NCBI GenBank assembly: GCA_046546095.1
Contig: JBKGYK010000022.1
Location: 1 to 40,740 of the forward strand
Source of the DNA: JAQIBY01 sp046546095
GTDB taxonomy: Bacteria > Bacteroidota > Bacteroidia > Bacteroidales > ML635J-15
DNA: 40,740 bases
Direction of reading: 5' to 3'
Under the pieces are notes generated by a model. That model saw nothing but the letters and a program-made list of their open reading frames with translations. It did no database searches and had not been told where the DNA came from. Every line of letters begins with the position of its first letter. Within the stretch, counting starts at the first letter, position 1. Made by a program: the position numbers and the translations under genes. Below, piece by piece: positions 16,289-26,384 of the stretch.

Positions 16289-19200
16289 TTATTGTTTGAC
16301 AATTTTGAATTGATTTTCCATTCCGTTTGCAAATAGCTTTATTGTATACACCCCTTTTCCAAGCCCGGCATCCACCAGCCTTAAGTCAAATAAATCAAGC
16401 TGATGCCGGCCTTCTTTAACCACAACATCCTTAGCATTAAGCACCTGTCCCAGTGCATTATACAACTCTATGCGCACAGTCTGTTCAGACTGCATACTCA
16501 CATTGAGCAGCAACTCATCGGTAAAAGGATTGGGATAAACCATCAGGCTTTCCTTCTGCCCTTTCATTTCATCAAAGCTGAGCACAAAAGGATCTTCCAG
16601 ACTTCCCCTTATGGCATCAGAAGCATAGCGGGTTGTTTCCCTTGCCTCGGCCTGATCAAACATTCCACGAGCAGAAAAGCGGATATTCTGGGCTGCCCTG
16701 CTGTTTACAGTGAGGAAAAACCGACATGCTCCGTCCGGCATCACAACAGGTTCTGCATACCCACACAATCCATTTTCATCGTATGCATGGAGACGATACA
16801 TTTCCGGCTTATCCAGTCTGGCATCAATGATCATACTCATGTTGGTTTCGGTATTCGGTAAATCAATATCCGTTGCCTCATTATCAACAGCAGTTTTAAA
16901 ATTCATTGATTGAGAATACTGCAAAACGCCTTCATTTGTGGAATACAAGACATATCCCTGCCCCGGACTCAGATAATTCAAACTACCAATCCAGCCCTGC
17001 AGATCAGAGTATACGGCAAATGCATGTTGTGATTTTATGATATCATTATTTTCGGGTTGCAGTGAAGACAAGGCCTCCATCAAAGTGCTCTGGCTTGCTT
17101 TTGGATACCCTATCCAGTTCCAGCCGGCAACAATTGGAATTTCAATGGTATCGGGTATCACACGATACCCCTCCATGACAAATTCCTGAGCATTTGAAAC
17201 CTGCATCTTATAGGATGACAATAGATTCAGTGAATCAAGCGATCCTGACCACTGCATATTATTGGCAACCTGAGCAAACAAGCTTTGAGATTTAATGAAA
17301 TCGCCCGTTTCATACAGTAGATTTTCAAAAGCCGTATTCAAATCACTGAAATGGTCGGCATACACATTAAATGACACCCAATTCCATCCATCGTTCAATG
17401 AAATATTTTGTTCGATATAATTGGTTGCATTGATTGCAAGCGGGTCCTCCACGTTTCCATATATTTCGTTATCATTAAATGTCAGTGTAGGTGTCACATT
17501 TCCATACACATTTCCGGTGCTTGCATCATATACCTTAAAACTCATTTGTTCGCCGGATTCGTTGGCATAAACATTCATAAATAACAGATATGCATCCATG
17601 TTATTGAGGTATTCGGGCTGCGCAACACCACGACATTCATCGTCAACAAAAATTCCGACTATATCGCTGGTATCGGTTGAAAGCACATCGCTAATGCTCA
17701 CCTGACCGATAATACTTGCTGTTTGAGAATAGTTTTCCGGGTTCACTGTCCAGTCCGGAGCATGTCCTTTGACTTTCACATTGATATCCAATCGTTCATT
17801 ATATTCCATGGATGCGGATAAATTCAAATCCCGTTGATAGGTTCCGATATTCAATTCCGGCAGGATTCGAATTTCTATTTCTTCGGTTTCTAATGGTGAA
17901 AGAACCCCGGAGGATGGCTGTACTTCCATCCAGGCAGGAATGTTTGAGATACTCCATGATTCGTTCACTCCACTTTGATTCCTCACATTTACAGTCAGTT
18001 CCAATTCTTCATCCACAAATTTTTCAAGGTTCAGTTCCTGTACATCCCAAATAACCTGATTTTGGTCAATAAAGGCTGTCCAGGTTACGGTTGAAGGCAT
18101 GATATTTCCATTCATGTCTTTCACATTTTTTATGGAAACATCAATAATTTGGTTTTCAATTTCACCGGCATCTTCATTCAGATCAATCACAACTTCATCC
18201 TCATTAATTACAAGGTTATGATGCATAAGTATCTCGGGTTTTTGCAGCTTAATATTCGGACTTTCCGGTGAAAAATACTGATTTTCAATGACAGGGTTAT
18301 CAGCAATGCCTGTCGTATCCTGTGTGAAATTCTCGTTGCTTTCATTTGATATTGAGGGGTCTTCAATGGTCACATCTTCAAAGGGGAAATATGCTTTAAG
18401 GCCCATCTCATCACCAACAAGGGAATGATTCATATAGCGTTGAATCTGTGTCTGACGCCGTGCCGCATTCCAAACCCGGATTTCATCCAGATGCCCTGTC
18501 AGATAATGATCAAAATAGTCAGTCATTCCATAATTGTACCAGCGAGCTCCAAAGACAAGATTTGTAGCAGCAAATCCTCCGAAATTGCTGACCGGGTGTG
18601 TTTCTATAAGTTCGCCATCAAAATACACACTCAAATATCCGATGCGATTAAGGCTCATGGCAAAATGATGCCAGTTATTGTCCAGTACATTTTCTGCATC
18701 AATGCTGATGTTTTGCTCATTGTTTTGTATGCCGATTTCACCCTCAGCGGTTGCAAACACATTCCAGGCATTTTGATTCGGAGACATTACCGGATAACCA
18801 TTAGACATCAGACTTACCGTATCAACCGGCATGCCTGTTTTAAACCAGAATTCTACGGTAAAATCAGTTTCATCATCGAACATCATGGAAGCACTTGGTA
18901 TATTCAGCGCATTATCTCCTTCAAAATGTACGGTTTTCCCGTCGCGGCTTACTTGCCATGTAGCATTCAGTTCTGCATTTCTTCCAAAAGCAATATCATG
19001 AGCAGTCGTGCCGTGCGCATCTGTCATTGGCCACAAAGAATATAAACCGGATTCATATCCGCTTAAAACCAACGACTTCTCCGAAGCACTAGTCATTCCT
19101 GACCGGGCATAATTCCATATTCTGAATTCGTGCATATTTCCATTGAATGCTGAGCCATCGTTTGGATTAAAAGCTAAATACAGACTTCCTTCAAGAGATG

Positions 19201-22200
19201 AATACATATCAAACTCAATATATTCGGGTCCACCGGCCGCTCCACTTTGGAGTTGCATTGTCACGCCTGACTCAGTGTTTTCATCGCCACTTGAATAGGC
19301 AATGGCTACAAAGGCAAAATCATCCTCGGGCAGACAGGTATTAGAGGAAGTGATTGTTTGACCATCCATAATCATTGTCAGATGATTATTTGCATCGAAA
19401 CCAATCCATAGCCCGCCATTATCAACATCTCCCATACAGATCAAGGGTTCAGCTCCGGTTTGATTTCGTTTTACCCAAAATTCAAAGGTAAAATCCGTAT
19501 GATCAAGATTAAGATGATTGATTTTCATAAAATCATCATCTCCATCAAATAAAACAGAGGCATCATGTAATAAATACTGACTATCAAGCAGGTCTGTATC
19601 GTTTTTCATACCACGCAAGGAGATATAGCTTTCTGAGCCAAATTGGCCGAAATTGTACAGTTCTCCTGAATTGATCGTTTCATTAAACTTTATCATGATA
19701 TCTTCCCCGAAAGACAAAATCCCATCGGAGGGTTGTGGCGTACCAAAAGGGCGAGGTGTTACCCTGTCAATCAGCCCGTTATAATGATCTGTTTCATAAA
19801 CAGAGCCATCAGAGCATGTGCTGGTAAGGAAAAGCGTATAATTACCGTCGTTTAAGCTTGCAACATCCCAGTCAAAACTGACTTGAGACTGTCCGTCAAT
19901 GTAAATTTTATTGCCTGTATAACTTGCCCAGTCGGTATTTATCGTATCGTTATAAAGCACCATGGCTGTACTTGGTGAAGCACCTGATTGCTGATACTGG
20001 AAATATACCTTTTCAAAATTATCCTGATTGATATTGTAGCCCGTAATTGTAATGGGCATCACATCGTTATCGTAAACATTTACAATCCAGTTATCATCAA
20101 CATTTCCAAAATCAACCTGAGTACATACCGGGATAAAATGGGCGGAAAAAGAAACGGTATCCGCAATGTCCGGAAAATTATCATCGGGATCGTATTGACA
20201 AGATGAATGTAGAATGAGTTGCAAATCATCAAATTCCATAGCAGAAGAGGCACCGCGCTCAACTGTCAATGTTTTTGTAAGCGTCTGTCCTGCCGGCACA
20301 AAGAAAGAGCGATTGGGGCTCAGGCCGTCAACGCGGAGATTAGCACCATGTGGATTTGACGCTTCATCAACTTGCATCTCATAAGTTATATCAGCACCGG
20401 TAGGGCTTTCGTTCATTAATTTCAGTTCAAAAACAGCAGGACTACCATCCGGCACATTGATAACCGTTGCCGGCTCAACTTCAAGTTTAGGGGCTTCGTG
20501 GTTTTGTGTTCCGGGATGCAGCACGTAGGGTTCATGAGATACCGAATCGACATAAAAGACTGTGGTCTCGGGTCCTTCATACGGACAACGTGACTGTCCG
20601 CCCATGATGCGAAACATGGGAGATGCACCTTGTAAACCAAAATAAACTTCACTGTTTTCTGTTTCATCGGCATAATGATTCATGACATACATGTATCCGG
20701 CAGCCGTTCCCAGTGTATAAGCCATCGAAAAAGCTTGTCCTGCCATCGGATTCACCAGCTTGGACAAAGCCTGGCTAATCAGGAATGATGCCCCGGCACC
20801 GATACCTGTTCCCAAACCAAGGTTTTCCATGTGATATCCGGCATCATCAAAATTATTGGCACTCAAAAAGGATTCTTTTCCTTCAGCAAGTGTTCCCTGG
20901 TTGTAAGTCATCACATCAATACTGTAATAATCTCCCTGATTAGAGTCATCAATCACATATTTCCATTTCATGGATTTCTCCTCGCTTTCCGTAGTGGAAA
21001 TGCTTTGGTCAACATTTTTATAGGTTTGACTGTAGGTTACCAGACCTGTATTATTGATAGAAAATCCGGTTTCTGCTCCGCCAAACAATTCAAATCGATA
21101 AAAATACTCTTTGGTTGAGTATGAAGATGTTGTCATGGAGGTTTCATTGGTATATGCTCCGGCATTGCCATCGAAAGAAATATTTTCGACCATGTCCATA
21201 TCGTCTGCCAACTTGGATGCTTCATTGAAAGCGATGGTTTGTATCCACAAGCTTATTTGTTGGTTAAGCATGGCTACTGAATCAATGCCATCACCAAGAT
21301 ACGCATAGCTTGGCAAGGTATCATTTGTAATGGACACTGTATCAGATTCCCACACCGGATTGTCGTTATCAAAACCATAAAAAAGATGATCCGAAGGCAT
21401 ATGGCTTTCGTACTCAGATGTGCTCAATAAGTTATAAATCAGATCCCGGTAAGTTGGCAATAATGAATTGAGGATATGATCCTGCGAATAAATAAAAAAT
21501 GTACTTGAAGGGTCGTCTGTAACAGCAAAACCCGGACGCTTGCCGATTGAAAAATCGGCAGTTGTATCGGATAATTCGTCATCTTCCAGATAATCCAGAC
21601 CTGAATCGGTACAATAAGATTTTGGATAGATTTTCAGGTTTTCTGTTTCTGTAAAAAAGAGATTGACAGATTTCCCGATATATACATCTGCCATGCTGCC
21701 AACCCCATTGGGATCAGCACTTGTGGAATAGGTCTGGTGGAATTCATATGTCTCCATAAATTCACCGGAATCATCCACCCATGAGGTTGTTGAAATACCG
21801 GCATTGATATCCGATTGCACTTCACTGGTAAATACAGGCCCGGCAAGGCCTCCTCCGGCTTCAAATTTCACACCCCGCATCAGGACGTTATCATACTCTG
21901 AGGTACCTCCCAAATTAAAGCTGTATTTTCTGCCGGCACTAAATGAGCTTCCTTGTTCAAGCATGGTATAGCTTCTGTCTCCGGGAGGGTCACGTAAAAT
22001 AAATTTGGGGACTTCAGGCCCGTAGGTTACATAATTCACGCCACCGGCATCCACCCCGCCAAGTACATAAGCACGATAAACATCACCATCATTCCAGGCA
22101 ACATTGAAATTCCCGGCCTGTGCAGTAATTGTCATGGTTTTTGTAAAAGATGTCTGATCTGCTGTGTTCATATTCATGTTGGGCAAACCAACACGAAATC

Positions 22201-25200
22201 CCTGATAATCGGACACTTTGCCATTATAATCTGTGGTAAACTGATGGGCCGGTTCACTGATTTCGAGATTATTGATGATGGTAACATCTGCACCTTCAAC
22301 CGGTACTGTGTCGTACTCAGGCGTACCCGAATCATGATTTGTATAAATGGCCTCAACTTTAATCTCCACAGGATAGGTGTTCCCCATAATGAACACCGGG
22401 TAGGCAAAGGGACTGTTGTTGATTAAATCAATGGTATCAACTTCTTCGCTGTCCTGGTGTTGATAATGGTATTCTGTTTCTCCTGTCAGTGGTTCATCAC
22501 TGCCATTGGATAACAGAACCGTCGGTTCATTGTAATAAATGAAATTTCGCTTGTAATGATACGTAAAGGTATCAATTTCCTGCATCAGCACAGTGTCTTC
22601 GTCCACAATGTTTTCCGTGTAAACCGTATCTGTTTCGGTTTGTACTTCAGGAATTTCCGTCATATCAATCACACCCAGGTCAAGATTATCCATTTCGTAA
22701 TGATCATTGAATACAGAATCAATTTTGTATGCTGCAGGAATCATCTCGATTGCATATTCCCCGCTGAGGGTGTCGGTCTGGATTTCTATCCTGGAGGAAG
22801 AAATATCAGGATCGGGATTGATGTCATATCCCATTTCATTTTTGAATACAATTGTTCCCTGTCCGATGTTATTTGTAGAACTGTTGAATCCCAGCTTTTT
22901 ATCTCCTTCGACATCGCCTCCTGCAAAGCGTCCTGCCAGCACCACTTTTGTGGAATCGTAGAAGGTCTGCAGCGATACATCAGATTGAAAATTGAAAGTC
23001 GGATATTCCTCTGTTGCGGTTGGGTGAGGCCATTGTCCATTGTGTTCAAACCCATGCCCATCTTTTTTTACCGTAACAAAATGCTGCCCGATAGGTACTG
23101 AAATCTCAAACAAACCATATTCGTCTGTTTGTACAGGATGTCCACCGGCATCAAATTGCTGTTGATTATCAATATAAACATCAGCGCCTTCAACAGGTAA
23201 ATTTGTTCCGCTGTACAACACATTTCCGGAGAAACTGAAAGCTGATTGATCAATGAAATCCACGTTGTTATGCACGGGCGCATTGTCGCCTATGAAAAGT
23301 TCAACGTTCGCCGGATCAAACTCGTGTAGTGGTTTGTAGGGAGTTACTGTAAAAACATTTCCTCCATCGGAATAGGCTATACCACGAACAGAATAATTTC
23401 CATTTTGATCGGTAATACCGGAAGGTCGTAGCTGTTCAGCCGAAGGAACTTCAGCAGACCAGGCAGGGAAAATTGCGGAGTCTGTAATTAAGTCCATGTC
23501 GTTTTTATTATATACCGTCCCTGTTTTTGATATATCGTAAGCACTGTAACCAAAGCCTTCATCAAAACGGAAATAACCAAACATGCCCTCTTCGTTACCA
23601 ACAAGTATACGTTTATAATCACGATGGATTTCTTCTGCTGATTTTACTCGTTTCCAAATCCGGAATTCATCGATATTTCCCTCATAATAAGAGTCTTCGC
23701 CATAAATTCGCCCAACAATCACATCAACATCAGGAACATCAGGGACCCACTGGTCATTTGGATTTACCGTAGATTCTCCGATAAATTCACCATTCAAATA
23801 CATTTTGGTTTCGCCCGTATCAGGATCATAGCTCAATGCCAGGTGATACCAATCATCCTGATTCAAGACGGAATCCGTTTCCAGCATCATCAGCGGCACA
23901 TGTGGCTCAACAGTCATAGGCGCGGCCATCAATGCGGCATAGGGTTTCATATTTTTCACTCCGAGTTGCATCATTCCGGAATTAACAGAGGTAACACCAT
24001 GAATATATCCCCCTTCCATGAGACCGGGTTTTATCCAGGTTTCAACTGTGAATCCGGCTTGCAAAATTTCATCAGTCGGGAATAATCCTCCCAGATATTG
24101 ATTTCCGTTAAATGACAAGCTGTTTGACAGGTTAACTTCCTCTGTCTCCACGATAACTTCTACCCCTTCAACGGCATTTCCACCTGCGAAACTCACTTTC
24201 CCACTGACAATCCCACTGCTAGACCTGAACCCGTTGGCAAAAAGTGTATCAGATATTTGCTCTAAACCACCACATGAGGATTTTGCACGAATCAAATATT
24301 CATACAAAATATTCGGATCGTTTGAATCATCCTCATAATAAGTGCTTTCATTGCTTTCTATGCTTGCAAGCAGTGTAAACGGCTGATTTTGCTTCCTTCT
24401 GAAAATCTCAAACTCATCAATACTTCCTTTGCGATTAGGATTTACAGTCCACTCAAGCAAAACTTTGTTATTATAATAGCCTTTGCTGGCATCAAAATCA
24501 GCCTTTGTCTCTGTTCCATCAAGATAGGTAAATACATCCGAGAATATGGCAGGCAAAGTCACTGTATTTGAGCTATTGGATAAAGCACCACTGGCGCCGC
24601 AGTGATTATATGCCTCGACTTTGTACTGATAATCAACACACATCGTGGCGTCATAATCAGTATATGAAAGTTGGTTAACCGGTATGTCATCTTCAATCAG
24701 ATTATAATCTCCGCCATTCTCGCTTCGAAAAACGCGAAAATGTGCAGCCGGCGCACCTGAATGAGTATAGCTCCATTGTACATCAATGCTGCCGTTATTA
24801 TCATTTGCGGCAACAGCAGATGGTGCCGTTGTACATATTTCATTGGCTATTCCACTGACAAGGTTACTTGTACCACCGCAATTATCCCCATCTGCCATAA
24901 CACGATAATGAATTGATTTACCATAATCTGCTGAATTAACATTGTGGGTATAGGAGGTTTGTGTTGTTCCGGAAACCAGTGATTGCCATGTACCGCCTTC
25001 AACAGAGCATTCAACGGAATAATCGCTGAAATTTGGATAGGTGCTTGTGTTGACTGGATCCCATTTAATTTTAACAACACCGTTACAATTTGAATTGGTA
25101 TTGACATCTTCCTCAATTACCAGATTACCCGGACCACCAATGCCGCGTACTTTCCCACTTACTGTTTCAGAATCCGGTGATAAACGTAATGGATTAACTC

Positions 25201-26287
25201 CCTGAGCTGTATTGGTATCAATTCTCCAGGCGCTTACCACTTTATAATCATACTCTACCCCCCTCTCCACATCATGATCGTGATAATAACTGCTGTTTGT
25301 ACGACACAGAAGCTCCCAGGGGTCAGAAGCTTCCTCACGGCGATATATATAACTGCTGACAGAAGTAGTTCCCAGATCCCAGGCCAGATGAATCTCATCA
25401 CAAAAATCATCATTAATTGTCAGATTAAATATTTTAGGCGGACTTGCCGGGTGCCTGTAGTTTGTAGATCGTGAAATCCCGGGCTCCGTAATGTAAAATC
25501 CTGATTTTAATGAATATACATTGGAAGAGCTTGTGTACATATTACACATCATCTTGTCATAAAGATATGATTTGGATGATGTAAAGGTTTCCTGCTGATG
25601 AAAGGTTCTGTCCCAGATGTATGAAATTTCCGAACCTGACAAAGAACTGTTCCACAAGCGAAAACCGGAAACATAGCCCCTAAAATGTTGATTATAATAA
25701 TCAGAAGCCCATGCTTGACGTGCATCTCCCATCCTGAAACCTTCCTCTTCATACTGAATATCCAAACCGAATTGAAACGAATGGCTGCCTACCTGACTTC
25801 CATTAAAGTAACACACCAGGGTATGGCTACTGGCATTATAAGTAAAGGCAATGTGGTTCCACTGATTAAAGAGATCAGAGTCATCAATGTTATAAACAAA
25901 ATTCTGAGAATAGAAACCTGAACTATTCACAGCCCGGATTTTCCAATTTCCTGACTCGTTGACCAGCGATATTTCCAGGCCCTTATATCGTGAATTTACG
26001 GAAAAATTTTGATGATATTTCCCTGCCGTGAACAAGTAGTAATCCCGGTCTGAGTTTTGCATCCAAATTGGTTTCATCCACATATCAAAAGAAAAGTGAG
26101 AATTGAAATAATCTGAATAATTTCCTCCGCTTTTGTCCATATACAAATAGGCAGAACTCCCGTTAAAATACGGGATATAAGACCATGCAGATTTTACAGA
26201 ATTTTCACTGATGCAATTTTGTGCATAATTCTGATTTGCATACAAGCTGATAACAGCAAATAATAAAATGAATCGAAGTGATTTCAT
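16289..26287 (-). CDS. giant modular T9SS surface protein (LamG, Fn3, carboxypeptidase-regulatory-like and Ig-like domains)
   Basis: A 3332-residue secreted protein, most likely a surface adhesin or glycan-binding scaffold. Read in order: signal peptide (1-22, cut after YAQ); LamG-like lectin fold (about 38-225); four Fn3-like repeats (about 285-690); a carboxypeptidase-regulatory-like domain (from 693) interrupted by a LamG fold (about 719-945) and resuming at TDQNGNYSV (959-967); another such domain (1015-1080). A large unrecognised block (about 1390-1900) contains LRDPPGD and a glycine-rich hydrophobic segment (1823-1870). Then come Ig-like parts (about 1933-2160), an SbsA-like Ig domain split by two LamG folds (2237-2400, 2445-2640), a BACON-like segment (2741-2840), the DW-x-VNP domain (2845-2955), two GWNW repeats (2962-3125), and the T9SS tail (3247-3332). 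No catalytic motif was found. It is preceded by its own promoter. Confidence 0.92.
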   Translation of the reverse strand: MKSLRFILLFAVISLYANQNYAQNCISENSVKSAWSYIPYFNGSSAYLYMDKSGGNYSDYFNSHFSFDMWMKPIWMQNSDRDYYLFTAGKYHQNFSVNSRYKGLEISLVNESGNWKIRAVNSSGFYSQNFVYNIDDSDLFNQWNHIAFTYNASSHTLVCYFNGSQVGSHSFQFGLDIQYEEEGFRMGDARQAWASDYYNQHFRGYVSGFRLWNSSLSGSEISYIWDRTFHQQETFTSSKSYLYDKMMCNMYTSSSNVYSLKSGFYITEPGISRSTNYRHPASPPKIFNLTINDDFCDEIHLAWDLGTTSVSSYIYRREEASDPWELLCRTNSSYYHDHDVERGVEYDYKVVSAWRIDTNTAQGVNPLRLSPDSETVSGKVRGIGGPGNLVIEEDVNTNSNCNGVVKIKWDPVNTSTYPNFSDYSVECSVEGGTWQSLVSGTTQTSYTHNVNSADYGKSIHYRVMADGDNCGGTSNLVSGIANEICTTAPSAVAANDNNGSIDVQWSYTHSGAPAAHFRVFRSENGGDYNLIEDDIPVNQLSYTDYDATMCVDYQYKVEAYNHCGASGALSNSSNTVTLPAIFSDVFTYLDGTETKADFDASKGYYNNKVLLEWTVNPNRKGSIDEFEIFRRKQNQPFTLLASIESNESTYYEDDSNDPNILYEYLIRAKSSCGGLEQISDTLFANGFRSSSGIVSGKVSFAGGNAVEGVEVIVETEEVNLSNSLSFNGNQYLGGLFPTDEILQAGFTVETWIKPGLMEGGYIHGVTSVNSGMMQLGVKNMKPYAALMAAPMTVEPHVPLMMLETDSVLNQDDWYHLALSYDPDTGETKMYLNGEFIGESTVNPNDQWVPDVPDVDVIVGRIYGEDSYYEGNIDEFRIWKRVKSAEEIHRDYKRILVGNEEGMFGYFRFDEGFGYSAYDISKTGTVYNKNDMDLITDSAIFPAWSAEVPSAEQLRPSGITDQNGNYSVRGIAYSDGGNVFTVTPYKPLHEFDPANVELFIGDNAPVHNNVDFIDQSAFSFSGNVLYSGTNLPVEGADVYIDNQQQFDAGGHPVQTDEYGLFEISVPIGQHFVTVKKDGHGFEHNGQWPHPTATEEYPTFNFQSDVSLQTFYDSTKVVLAGRFAGGDVEGDKKLGFNSSTNNIGQGTIVFKNEMGYDINPDPDISSSRIEIQTDTLSGEYAIEMIPAAYKIDSVFNDHYEMDNLDLGVIDMTEIPEVQTETDTVYTENIVDEDTVLMQEIDTFTYHYKRNFIYYNEPTVLLSNGSDEPLTGETEYHYQHQDSEEVDTIDLINNSPFAYPVFIMGNTYPVEIKVEAIYTNHDSGTPEYDTVPVEGADVTIINNLEISEPAHQFTTDYNGKVSDYQGFRVGLPNMNMNTADQTSFTKTMTITAQAGNFNVAWNDGDVYRAYVLGGVDAGGVNYVTYGPEVPKFILRDPPGDRSYTMLEQGSSFSAGRKYSFNLGGTSEYDNVLMRGVKFEAGGGLAGPVFTSEVQSDINAGISTTSWVDDSGEFMETYEFHQTYSTSADPNGVGSMADVYIGKSVNLFFTETENLKIYPKSYCTDSGLDYLEDDELSDTTADFSIGKRPGFAVTDDPSSTFFIYSQDHILNSLLPTYRDLIYNLLSTSEYESHMPSDHLFYGFDNDNPVWESDTVSITNDTLPSYAYLGDGIDSVAMLNQQISLWIQTIAFNEASKLADDMDMVENISFDGNAGAYTNETSMTTSSYSTKEYFYRFELFGGAETGFSINNTGLVTYSQTYKNVDQSISTTESEEKSMKWKYVIDDSNQGDYYSIDVMTYNQGTLAEGKESFLSANNFDDAGYHMENLGLGTGIGAGASFLISQALSKLVNPMAGQAFSMAYTLGTAAGYMYVMNHYADETENSEVYFGLQGASPMFRIMGGQSRCPYEGPETTVFYVDSVSHEPYVLHPGTQNHEAPKLEVEPATVINVPDGSPAVFELKLMNESPTGADITYEMQVDEASNPHGANLRVDGLSPNRSFFVPAGQTLTKTLTVERGASSAMEFDDLQLILHSSCQYDPDDNFPDIADTVSFSAHFIPVCTQVDFGNVDDNWIVNVYDNDVMPITITGYNINQDNFEKVYFQYQQSGASPSTAMVLYNDTINTDWASYTGNKIYIDGQSQVSFDWDVASLNDGNYTLFLTSTCSDGSVYETDHYNGLIDRVTPRPFGTPQPSDGILSFGEDIMIKFNETINSGELYNFGQFGSESYISLRGMKNDTDLLDSQYLLHDASVLFDGDDDFMKINHLNLDHTDFTFEFWVKRNQTGAEPLICMGDVDNGGLWIGFDANNHLTMIMDGQTITSSNTCLPEDDFAFVAIAYSSGDENTESGVTMQLQSGAAGGPEYIEFDMYSSLEGSLYLAFNPNDGSAFNGNMHEFRIWNYARSGMTSASEKSLVLSGYESGLYSLWPMTDAHGTTAHDIAFGRNAELNATWQVSRDGKTVHFEGDNALNIPSASMMFDDETDFTVEFWFKTGMPVDTVSLMSNGYPVMSPNQNAWNVFATAEGEIGIQNNEQNISIDAENVLDNNWHHFAMSLNRIGYLSVYFDGELIETHPVSNFGGFAATNLVFGARWYNYGMTDYFDHYLTGHLDEIRVWNAARRQTQIQRYMNHSLVGDEMGLKAYFPFEDVTIEDPSISNESNENFTQDTTGIADNPVIENQYFSPESPNIKLQKPEILMHHNLVINEDEVVIDLNEDAGEIENQIIDVSIKNVKDMNGNIMPSTVTWTAFIDQNQVIWDVQELNLEKFVDEELELTVNVRNQSGVNESWSISNIPAWMEVQPSSGVLSPLETEEIEIRILPELNIGTYQRDLNLSASMEYNERLDINVKVKGHAPDWTVNPENYSQTASIIGQVSISDVLSTDTSDIVGIFVDDECRGVAQPEYLNNMDAYLLFMNVYANESGEQMSFKVYDASTGNVYGNVTPTLTFNDNEIYGNVEDPLAINATNYIEQNISLNDGWNWVSFNVYADHFSDLNTAFENLLYETGDFIKSQSLFAQVANNMQWSGSLDSLNLLSSYKMQVSNAQEFVMEGYRVIPDTIEIPIVAGWNWIGYPKASQSTLMEALSSLQPENNDIIKSQHAFAVYSDLQGWIGSLNYLSPGQGYVLYSTNEGVLQYSQSMNFKTAVDNEATDIDLPNTETNMSMIIDARLDKPEMYRLHAYDENGLCGYAEPVVMPDGACRFFLTVNSRAAQNIRFSARGMFDQAEARETTRYASDAIRGSLEDPFVLSFDEMKGQKESLMVYPNPFTDELLLNVSMQSEQTVRIELYNALGQVLNAKDVVVKEGRHQLDLFDLRLVDAGLGKGVYTIKLFANGMENQFKIVKQ

Positions 26288-26352
26288 AGCAATAGGATTT
26301 AATGGATTTGGTAATTTTCTTCAAAAATAGCTTAATCCTGGCATTAATCTTT

Positions 26353-26382
26353 CAAAAGTATATAAGACAATTGGTATGACAA
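26353..26382 (-). promoter_or_regulatory. Bacteroidota promoter of the giant surface-protein gene
   Basis: Read on the minus strand, TTG (26382-26380) is followed after exactly 19 bases by TACTTTTG (26360-26353), a perfect TAnnTTTG -7 element. Transcription would begin near 26346, giving a leader of about 60 bases. The promoter starts two bases past the end of the regulator gene, so the giant gene can be expressed independently of it. Confidence 0.6.
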
Positions 26383-26384
26383 GC

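Noticed and set aside
18425..19045. 206-residue plus-strand frame inside the giant gene, and similar antisense frames from 16.4 to 25.9 kb
   Set aside because: All lie opposite one continuous 3332-codon frame with recognisable domains throughout.
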